Assembly: GCF_905404315.1 (NCBI RefSeq)
Contig: NC_066286.1
Span: 7,013,501 to 7,077,500 of the forward strand
Direction of reading: 5' to 3'
Length of the DNA stretch: 64,000 nt
Origin: Leptidea sinapis
Taxonomy: Eukaryota; Arthropoda; Insecta; Lepidoptera; Pieridae
The notes beneath the pieces are model-generated. The model was not told the DNA's origin and ran no database searches. It saw only the letters and a program-made list of their open reading frames with translations. Position 1 is the first letter of the stretch. Every line of letters starts with the position of its first letter. This document shows positions 45,001-57,000 of this stretch, piece after piece. Made by a program: the position numbers and the translations under genes.

Positions 45001-48000
45001 GTGTGTCGGTGTATGCTGGTTAATAACCTCGTGATGGAGAGAAGAAATCCGCTGTATAAGACGGAACAATTCTGAAATATAAATAAAAACCATAAATAAA
45101 TTGAGCTCGGAATGTTGCATTCACTACGAAAAGGAATTTAGAAAAGATAAATCTGAACCGAACCATACGTACGTTCAAAAATTCAGGGCACGGTATGAAT
45201 CATGATTCAAAATATGAATATATTTACTATTTTAAATTATAATTAATATGGTTTTATCAGTCAAAATCACGTCAAAGTCTGCAGAGTGTTTGCGTCACAG
45301 CGTCACCCTTCCACCCTTCAATTAAGTCATAATAGTATACAAATTTAACCTGTACCAAAATTCATTGACATTGCGGGACTCCAAGTTCGTGCCTCTCGGG
45401 TTCCATCCGAATTCCGAGCACCACAAATAGTGCTTCCATATCGCCGTTGTAGTACTCATATAGTAAACTTTCGCGAGACATAAACTAGGTTATTGAACCC
45501 GAATTTTTTCTAACTTTCACGTTCTAACATACTTTTCACCCTAAACGTTCTCGTCAAGAAAATCAGGGACATTCAACTGAGGTACTACTACAGACGCTGT
45601 AGACCCGGGTTCGATACAACTACCCGAGTAAGGAATTTTTTGGGTTTTGTAAAGATAAAGAAAATTTCTAGTAAGTTCAGGATCTAATCGAACAGAGAAA
45701 AAAGGATGAATAATATGTAAGCAGGATAAAAATAGTTAAAAGAAATTTCTAGTACATATTTAAAGATGGAATGGAAGAGAATCATTTTGAAAATAGTAAA
45801 GATCCGGGGGTTTATAGGCCGTACTAAGCGTGGCATACGGCAGTTCTAGTTCAGAGTCAAAAGTAAAAAGGAAGAGAGGAAGAAGTAATAGAAAGTGAGG
45901 CAAAAGAAGAAGATAGAAGAGAACTAGTGTTCGGTGCCGTGTGATCTGCTGAAGGCACCGCCTTCGGCAAATTGACAGCGGCAGACCGGCGAAGTGCAAG
46001 TTCAGAAAAGTGAACGTAATTAAGGCTCGTTCCTTTAAGCTTTGTATTTATTTTCCAATCCCTGACGCACTCTCGTGTCATCATTAATATCTGATGATAT
46101 TGATTCCATTTTTGTGCCACATAAAAGAGCGGTTCGTGCTATATACAGTTTGAATTGTCCAAGTGGGCGTGTGTGACCAAGATAAAGATGGGATACCAGT
46201 GGGAGGCTCCTTTGCACAGGATGCCGGCTAGATTATGGGTACCACAACGGCGCCTATGTCTGCCGTGAAGCAGTAATGTGTAAGCATTACTGTGTTTCGG
46301 TCTGAACGGCGCCGTAGCTAGTGAAATTACTGGGCAAATGAGACTTAACATCTTGTCTCAAGGTGACGAGCGCAGTTGTAGTGCCGCTCAGAATTTTTGG
46401 GGGTTTCGAGAATCCTGAGCGGCACTGCATTGTAATGGGCAGGGCGTATCAATTGCCATCAGATGAACGTCCTGCTCGTCTCGTCCCGTATTTTCATAAA
46501 AAAAATATTCAATCTACAAAATGAATTCATGACAGACTGCTGATAATTCTTTTAAAATTGTATCAATCAATTAAATTCTTTATTGCTTTTGTCATACTGC
46601 AAGGTCAGTGGGATTTCGTCGAATATTAATCCCTGCGGTTTATTTGAGGGTTTTAGGGTTAGTGTCACAAACATTCTTGAATAAATTACTATTGACAAAT
46701 ACACACAGTTCATAGATATAAAGATAAGCAAGTGGTTATAGTCCAATTACCATCGGCTGAACGTCCTGCTCGTCGTGTCCCTTATTTTCATAAAAAAAAA
46801 AAAAGATGAAGCTTTAAAATGATTTTACACAGTGATAATGAGTATCTTGTCATTTATTTTAATAATAAATTCAATATTTTTAATTTTATGTTGATTTGAT
46901 TTTTACTGGTAAAGCCCGCCCTGTCAAGCACGTAGTGCTAAACTGATGAAGGCCCTCCGACAGGTCCAAAAAAAGCCGTTTTAATTATTTGGCCTGACCT
47001 TTGTATATCTTTATATATATATATATTTCTTGTGTATGTCACTGAACTACCTCCTAAACGGCTGGACCGATTTTGATGATATTTTTATGTGTTCCAGTAA
47101 ATTTGAGATTGGTGTGTGTCTTCAGGTGGATTCGAGTGGTTTAGATTCACAATTAAACTACCTCCTAAACAGCTGGACCGATTTTGATGATTTTTTTGTT
47201 TGTTTCAGTGAATTTGAGATTGGTTTAGATTCTCAATTGCATCTATATAATATAATTATCCTGCTCATGTGTAAGCTACTGAACTCCTCCTAACGGCTGG
47301 ACCGATTTTTCAAATTTAAGACGTGTGTACAGGACAACGTCTGTAGGGTCCACAATAAACTATAAAAATATAAAATGCAGATGACTCACCGTAGTCTCCA
47401 AAGCCGTACATATCCGTCGTATATTACCAATGAGCTCATTGAATCGTTTCTCGTACGACTCAGCACTACACTTGCTTTCACAGTTATCTAGCAACACTGA
47501 TAAAACAGCAACTGTTCGTCGCGCTAGTATTGCCTGCTCGTCTTTGTATAGAGACCTAAAACATTTGATAATATCCAATATTTTTTTTAAATCTTGATCA
47601 GAAGGGGTAACCTCTGACCCCAAAACTAGTGAAAACTGTCATTTCAGTGTGATTCTAAGAAGTGTGTGTGCGTGCGTGTGCGGGTAAAAATATAGATCGA
47701 CATTGGCAATCAACAAATTATTTATTTACCAGTGGGAGGCTCCTTTGCACAGAATGCCGGCTAGATTATGGATACCACAAGGGCGCCTATTGCTGCCGTA
47801 AAGCAGTAATGTGTAAACATTACTGTGTTTCGGTCTGAAGGGCGCCGTAGCTAGTGAAATTACTGGGCAAATGAGAGTTAACATCTTATGTCTCAGGGTG
47901 ACGAGCGCAATTGTAGTGCCGCTCAGAATTTTTGGGCTTTTCAAGAATCCGGAGCGGCACTGCATTGTAATGGGCAGGGCGTATCAATTGCCATCACATG

Positions 48001-51000
48001 AACGTCCTGCTCGTCTCGTCCCGTATTTTCATAAAAAAAATATTCAATCTACAAAATGAATTCATGACCGACTTTGCTGATAATTCTTTTAAAATTGTAT
48101 CAATCAATTAAATTCTTTATTGCTTTTGTCACACTGCAAGGTCAGTGGGATTTCGTCGAATATTAATCCCTGCGGTTTCTTTGAGGGTTTTAGGGTTAGT
48201 GTTACGAACATTCTTGAATAAATTACTATTGACAAATACACACAGTTCATAGATATAAAGATAAGCAAGTGGTAATAGTCCAAGTTTTCCAAACAGAGGT
48301 CTGCAAAACTCAACAGGTGGGATGATGCAAATAGCTCTCATACATTTTTTTGCGATATAAAAACCTAGTAATCTTAGTACAATTACGCCACAAGAACAGT
48401 CCGTAACGTGAAACAGATTTAACATAAGCGTGATAAGCTAATAATGCTGTTTGTAAAGAAGTAACTTTTTTTATTTGCCGAAGAGGATAAACAATTTTTT
48501 TGTTCTTGCTACAAACGTTATAAATATGTGATTCCCATCTAATGGTGTCATCCAGGAGTAATCCCAAAAAATTGTTAGATTTGCCGTGTTAAATTGAATA
48601 TAATTCGCCTTTTTGCCAGATTTATCTTAATTCTCTTATCTGTAATCCATTGATTAATTGAATTCATCTTAAAGTTTATGTCAGCATCATGATCACATAT
48701 AGAGGCATTTTTGTCAGAAGCCACAACTATGGAAATATCGTCCGTAAGTCGTCGTAACTTGTATTTTGTTATGTTTATAACCTCATTAATATAAATTAAA
48801 AATAGAAACGGGCCAAGAACACTTCCCAGAAAAACTATTAGGTTTATATTTGCACGAAAACGACTGTATTACAATTGGTAGACAGTCATTGTCTAATAAA
48901 ATGATAATAGGGTCGATAATTTTTTAATCCAAATTAAACTAAAAAAAATTACAGTAGGATGAAACCCATTAGAAAAGGAGGGGAATATGATAAAAATGAT
49001 AGGAAAAATAAATTACGGTCGATCCGAGTTCGGGAAGTGGGGTGAGTTTTTAAAGGGTAAAAAATAGTTTAACTTGATTTCCGGCAAAACTAGAAGAAGA
49101 AGCAAAGAAGTCCTATGGAAAAAAGTTAAATAGCGAAGTTGTAGGTAATAAAAAGATCTACAACTTTTGTATTTAAAATTTTTTCACATAACCTCCAAAT
49201 TTAGGTATAAAATTCAAGTTTTTTGTTTTTTATTTTTATCTTTTGCAAAAAAAAAAATCTGTGAAATTTGGTGAAAACTTACATTATTATGTCCCAAATA
49301 CACTGTAATTTATTTGATTTAAAATATTTACTTTTTCGCCATATTTTAACTTAATATCAAAAAAGCACCCTAATTTTCAATCGAAAATTCTCGCGTCAAA
49401 ATATCAGCTTTTTTCAAAAAGTCTGGAGGCTTTTTGTTCGTTGAAATCTCTACTTTCTGATGGCGTATAAAAAAAATTATATTACTATATATATTCTCAG
49501 AAGATGCAAAAAATAAAAAAAAAACTCAAATTCGAATTTTTTTTTATCGCTATGTACAATTTCATCAATAAAATGTGATGAAATAAATTATAAGGCTACT
49601 GGTAATTTTTCTAAAGGCAGTGCAGTCAGTCTGCTCATGTCCATATAACATGTGCCTTTATACATAACAATTGCACTGTGCAACAATATATTTGGTGCTA
49701 CATCCAATGAATAGGTATATTATATATGAAAACACATCCACACACAATTATTATAAAAAAAAAGCTAAATACATAATCCTGTTATTTAAAATCTGCGCGA
49801 TGAAAACAGTAACACCATAACATTTTGTAACAAATAGATACATTATTATTATCAGCTTCGATTAAACGAACAAAATCGCTTCATAATTAGTAATTGTCCG
49901 CACTGATTTATAACATTCAAATATTATGTCGCCTTTTTGTTAATTATTGTAGTTAGTACTTTGTATTGTAAGATATCGTTGGGTTAAAAGTTTTATGTGT
50001 AAAAATGTAGCAATCTTTTATGACATATTAATATGAAGGTTGAAGGTATTTAGATAAAGTAATAGGAAATAGCAAAAATTAAAATGGACGATACAGTGAA
50101 TCCAAGCGGAAGGGGAATAACATAACATGACATGGGGAAACATTCAGGAAAAATCGTTATAGAATTATGAACTAACCGTCCGCGCAAAAGGCATTCACCG
50201 CTACTATAAGTAAGAGCCGTCGTACACTCGATGTACCTTTCGTCCATTTCCTTCAGAAACGATGTCGTCAACCGATGCGATATCGTGCTCAGTTCGCCGT
50301 GCACTTCGTTCAATACCGACTCCACGATGTTCAGCATCTGTAAAACAATTCATAATATTTTAACGTCCATCTTAACTGTGTTATTAATGAACGCGAAGTA
50401 AATTTATTCCAAATTTAATAGTTATTTATGCAACTGTTGTGTAATAAGGGGTATTAAAACACGAATGTGGGTTATAATAGTATCACATAAGTGTATACAA
50501 GACTTTATATATATATATATACACACCCATAATATGAATCCTCTATAAAAGATTCTGAAACAGTTAGCTTACTGCTAACATTAAAAAAGCCAGTCCTAGT
50601 AACCATAATATCATCCAAAGGAGTGTTATTATGAAAACGGATTTTCATTACGACACTCGTTTGGATGATTTAATGGTCATTAGGACATTGGGTGTTTTAA
50701 TGTTGGCAATAAGCTAACTGTTTTAGAATCTTTAATAGAGGATTTAAAGCATGGGTGTAGAAAAAACTTTTTGTCTTTATCTTACACTTGTCAGTAGAGA
50801 GTTCCATGGCAGGTAGAAGTAATTTTAACCTTGGAGTAACTTTACATTGCGTTTATTAATAAGACAGTAAATAGATAAATGATATCAACTTTTTATGTCG
50901 TCAGCTTACTACTTAGCTCACTTGGTGTCTTTTTTATATTAGAGGGAGAAAATGGGCAAATGGGTCACAGGCATTTACAATAAAAGAAGTCTTAGGGATA

Positions 51001-54000
51001 TGTTGCAAGCCTTTGAAGTGGGAGGATGCCCCTAATTTGAAGGTCCCTAAGTCATATCGGTTCGGGAATAGCCGGCAGATAATTCAAAGTGTTGAAATAT
51101 CGCATTCAGTCGTGATTATCAAGTAGCTCTTAAAGAGATCAACGATCACAATTTTTTGACAATCAATTGACGTGCACTGGGATTACTCGATGGTGGTGAC
51201 ACCACTCCCATTACATCAAATATTCGCCACCGATTGAGTATTTTTAAAGATAAACCTTGGGTTTAGTTTACTAATATATATATACAGAATGTTAACGAAA
51301 TACATTTCAGAGGAAATTGAATTAATTTATTAAAACATTTTGCGCCCGTATTTATATTCTAATGTAGAAATTGGGCTTCGCTGGTTGAGACAGTCTGCTT
51401 TAATTACATCATATTTAGAGTTTTTTATGACAATAAGGGACGAGGCGAGCAGGACATTCAGCTGATGGTAACATTAGAGTCCCGCTCAGGATTCTTGATT
51501 AAGCCAAAAATTCTAAGCGGCACTACAATTGCGCTCGTCACGTTGAGACATAAGATATTAAGTCTCATGTGCCCAGTAATTTCACTAGCTACGGCGCCCT
51601 TCAGACCGAGACACAATAATGTTTACTGTTTCAGGGCAGAAAAAGGCGCCATTGTGGTACCCATAATATAGCCGGCATCTTGTGCAAAGGAGCCTCGCAC
51701 TGGTGAATGCCCTTAGTCGCCTCCTACGACACCCTTGGGCCTGGGACTTCCCTATTCTTACTATGCCCCGGTGAAGCACCGGAGATTTATTCTAAAAATT
51801 TGTTAAATTTTTTTCAAAGATTTTGTAACAGCATCTAATAGATTTCGTAAATCCACCCAAAACTATATAAATTCTAAGTATTAATTAAGTATGTCACTAC
51901 CTAACTCCTAATGTATGAGAAAAGGAATTGAAAGGAAAAAATGGCGAAGGTTCTATTGAATTTGACTAGATTCTATACTATTACAAACATTTTCTTGTTA
52001 GTCAGTAAAATGACATCGAGTCGATTGGAATAATAAAAGAACTGTCAATTTTATATAAGCTTACGGTCAATCTTTGCTAAAACATTACTAATGTCAAAAT
52101 CGTTTTCATAAACAGCCACCTAATAGTTCCCGTATATATTCTACGATTTCGGGGGTAACCCATAGTGCCCCGGTTTAAAAAAACTGTATTTTTTGGGACA
52201 AAACAAACAAGCTACCATTGCCCAGTCGGAAAATATTAACATGGTTTGAACATTATTGACAACGTGATAATATTTACTAAGATACGAGACGTTTTTATTT
52301 TTTGAGAATGGGGCTACTCCCTTTTCCCAGGTAGGGGAGGGGTGGGTAACTGCCAATAACAGGTCATCTCTTATGACGTCAATGACAATTTATCACCAAG
52401 ATAATATTGTTAATATTGATACACTTTTATCCAAATGCTTTGAGTTTTCTTTCGTCTTTAAACAATTCGATGTTTCGTCTCTACACGAGTCATCTTCAGG
52501 ACGTGTTGACTCGCCAAAATCTGGCACGAGACTAGCTGTTAGACACAAATTATCTTGCCGCAAACTGCAAGGCATAGCCTGTAGTATGGGTACCTACAAG
52601 ACAACAATAGTATATTTAATACAATATACTTACATAAATACTTACAAACATTCATAGGACTCGGAAACAAACATCCATATTCATCATATAAATGTTTGCA
52701 CCTAACCTAACCACCATGACGTCATGGTCGCCTTTTTTTTATGAAAATAAGAGACGAGTCGAGCAGGACGTTCAGCTGATGGTAATTGATACGCCTTGCC
52801 CATCACAATGCAGTGCCGCTCAGGATTCTTGAAAAACCCCAAAAATCCTGAACGGCACTACAACTGCGCTCGTCACCTTGAGACATAAGATTTTAAGTCT
52901 CATTTGCCCAGTAATTTCACTAACTACGGTGCCCTTTGGACCGAAACACAGTAATGCTGAGACATTACTGATTCACGGCAGAAATAGAGGCCTAATATAT
53001 AAAATTCTCGTCTCCCAGTGATTTTTACCAAACTCCTTCTAAACGGCTGAACCGATATGCATGAAATTTTGTGTGCATATCGGCTAGGTATGAGAATAGG
53101 CCAACATCTATTTTTCATACTCCTAAATGATAAGGGTATAAATTAAATTTTTTTTTTTATTTTTCTGACAATTTTTTTATTTTTATTTATTTACGATTCA
53201 GCATTAAAAATACACACAACTCCGAATTTTCATCTGTCTATAATCAACACATATTATTTTTGTATCGCGATTTTTATATTATTCTGTTCCATCCACAGAT
53301 CCGCAATAGGGTTGTAAGATTACAATCGATTAAAATAATTGTAGTACGAAAATTTCATGTACGATATATTTGGTATGTCTGAGAATCTATTTTTTATACC
53401 CCAAAAAATTTTCATTATTGATTTTTTATTACTTTAATTGGCAATACAACGTTTGCTGGGACAGCTAGTATTGTTATATTAATTTCATCAACAGATAGAT
53501 ACAAGGGCGTTTGTCTTAAGATGCAAAGTAAACTAAAATAAGTAAAAGGTGACCTAGATTGAAAATATTGTAGTCCTGTAGCCGCGGGCAATATAGGTAC
53601 TTGTGTACAGATTTATAAATTCAACATTACGCACAACCGGGGGCGTAGCTCAGATGGTAGAGCGCTCGCTTAGCATGCGAGAGGTACCGGGATCGATACC
53701 CGGCGCCTCCAATTATTATTTTTTTATTTTTATGAAATTAATAATTATAAAAAATATTTATATATTACCGTTTATTTATGGCAATAGATATTTGACAAAA
53801 TACAAATTTACTAACGACAAAGATTTTTTCTGCCCCCTTTTTTTAAATAAAACACATTTTAAAGGATTAAAAGGCGTGTAATTGTAACTGTACTTTTACA
53901 TTAGATTTTACGAAGTTATATTATAGTTAACCCGATGTTTCTTTAAAAAGTGTTTTATTTAACACATTTTTTACACAAATGGTCTTGCAACAAACTAGAC

Positions 54001-57000
54001 AGAGCCTATGGCATACTGTATATAAACATCCACGACTCGGAAGAAATCCATCATTCATCATAAAAATATTTCCACTGGGATTCGAACCTCTAGCTCAGTA
54101 GGCAGGCTCAATAACCACTGGGCTATATGGGTCGTCATTATTTTACACCTACCTTAAAGCCAGCAACACTCCGGCAAAGAGGATGTAAATACAACGTAAT
54201 AAGAGGCGGAGCTGCCTAAGTACAAAATTGAAATTTAGTTTAGTACGAAACATGCAGTGAATTAAAAAAAAGTTAGAAATAGTTGTAAATGTAGTATGGC
54301 GATTTGCGAAAAAGTTTAATCCGGCTAAGTTTGAAAGCGAACCGTCATATATCCGTCATCTGTCAATCTATCAATGACTGCACGTTTCATACAATCGCGT
54401 GAAACGCTTTTTTCTTGGAGTCGCTAGGCTCCGGTGTTGCGAATGAGAGTTAACCAATGACCATTTGGGCCGTCTTTCTTTTCTTTCCCAATTCTATGAT
54501 CGCTTTTTTATTACGAATACGTGGACGGACAGACCTTTTTCTTTCAGAAATAGACATGGTTTCATTGTACCTATCAATAGACAGGTACACAAACATTCAA
54601 GTAATACCAACCATATGAATATCCCACTGCATTTTAAATTCACAACAATACTGAACACAATGGACATTCAAATAGGAATGACATGTTCCAAATTCAAACA
54701 TCGTACTTTTTTATTTTATTGGAACAGTGTTTATGGCCTGACTTAGTATAATAAATATAGAATTAATATGTATAATAATCCACTTACATTTAAATATCTT
54801 GCATCACAGTTATCTCCTGCTACAATACAACTGATCTCTTCATAAACACTAGACATTTTTACACCACTTTTACTTCTACTGGGGCTGGGAGTGGACGGCA
54901 AACGATGGAATGTACTAAATATTCTAAATTTGTTCAAAGACGCGCCCAGTGTTTGTAGCTTTTTATTGTACTCTAACACAGAGTGCTCATGGGCTGTTGC
55001 CTCCAAAATCAAAGGTAATATTTTCTTTAGATTTGATGTTACTGAAATAGTAATGTGATTATTAAAGTTTTGTTTTAAGGTACATATTCAATGGCACATT
55101 TTTTTATTTCTTCTCATCTTTGTAGGGGTCGGGTTAACTCAACCAATTTATAAAGCACCTTTGATCCCAGTAATTATATATTATACCATTAATTGGATTA
55201 TTGACATAATATACGACACAATAATAATTGCTCCTATCGACTTGATCAGCAAAAATTAAAAAAATATTATAACCAAATGCTTTTTGACCAAAAATTTATG
55301 GAGTTTGCAGGATTCTAAGCTGCGTCTTTACAACTCAAATCCACGACCTCTCGCGTTACGTGCCAGCGCTCTAACCAACTGAGCTAACCGTTCGAGTGAC
55401 GTATCGTCAAAAAAATCTTGTATGCTTTGTTCAACTCTCAGGTTGTGGCTTCATCTACAGGATCTACTTTACAGTTGATAACCTGCTGAACCCCAGTATT
55501 TACATATTAGGAAATTGACTTGAGATGTCGCTCTTTCACATCTAGGATTAATACACAAATAAAATTTTATGAACGATGCGGGACTCGAACCCACGACCTC
55601 TTGCAGCGTTTGCAGTATGGATTTTGTAATTAACAGCTCCGGGGGTCTTAAAACAATACTTTTTAAGGTTTATTGTACACAATACACAAAACTTAGCTAT
55701 ATGTATATTTTCCATATATCTTGTTGTATTTATTTTAATCCCCAGATATGTCTCCATCTACAGGATCTACTTTACGATTGATATCCTGATCAATGTCACT
55801 CTTTCAAATTTAAACAATTTGTTACTATTTATGTAGACATCACTTAAAAATTATAAAATGTACAGTATCTAACAACCCAATATTTTTTTTTATCATTTTA
55901 GTCTTTCCACAAGTGATCAGGCCTGTGAGACAGATGTATTTGTGATTTTATCTGGAAGTTCTGATCTTCTCAAAGACCATTCCTTTTAGTATGGAGTCAC
56001 ATCAAACATTTCAGTAATGGCCGAAGATTCTATTTTTCCTAAGAAGTCGCATAATATGTTACTCAGATTAATGGAACTACCAAATACTATGCTAAAATAG
56101 CCTTATAAGACCTGATAAATTTCAGTATTAGTTAATGTGTTCAATGTGGTTGAGTCACGCTGTAAATATCTAACATTAGAAAAAGTATAAAGTCACCGAT
56201 AGCTGACTTGATTTGATTCATATGATGCTTACACATAAATCCAATCAGTCAAAGAAATGCTATGTCCTTATATTCCATAAAAAGGCTTTGCAGATCTTTG
56301 GTGCCCCTTTGAAGTCTAGAGGTGTATTTAAGTATAGAATAGAATAATATTTATTTAACATAGGGAGTGACCATAACATATTGCAACAACACTTGGTATG
56401 TGTATGTCTGAAGCTACATCTGAAGGCCTACCATTAACTTTTAATAAGCAATGCGATTCCGTTGAAGTTCAGTTTAGGTACCTAAACTGAATCGCTAAAA
56501 TTCGTGCCATAAAGTGACTGAAATAAATTTGTCTGTGGTCCGCGGTGTGAGAAAGCGATGACGCTCTACAGTCGTTGCATAAGTTTGTCTCTCATGTCCC
56601 TTTCATCAATAAAATTTTCCTTTTCTGTATGTTTTTACTGTTTTTTAAAAGTTATTAACAACACGATTCACTTTCCTCTAAGGAAGTAGCAACTTTTTTC
56701 GAATCGCTCACTTTGACACATAAGCTATCCAGTTTAGGTTGAAATATTACCGTACCATGAGTACGAATGAATGGACGAACTAAATCAGTTTGCGATTCAA
56801 TTGACATTAATTTTGACATTCAATTGACATCATTGCGATTTAATCAGTTGATTTGACGTCAACCCAAAATCTCAACCTCTAATCACGTCGTGGTATGAAA
56901 TAGCAAAGCAGTTAATTTTAGGTTGTCAATTGAATCGCAATAAGAGTTCATGGTAGGCCCGCAGTTCGTAAAGGGGCTTTGACATGGGGAGAAGAACTGA

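Noticed and set aside
47360..47623. Extension of ATRIP exon 7 to the full open frame (GSEVTPSDQDLKKILDIIK)
   Set aside because: The phase left by exon 6 requires entry at 47555 (after the acceptor TTTTAG). None of the upstream AG sites gives the right phase.
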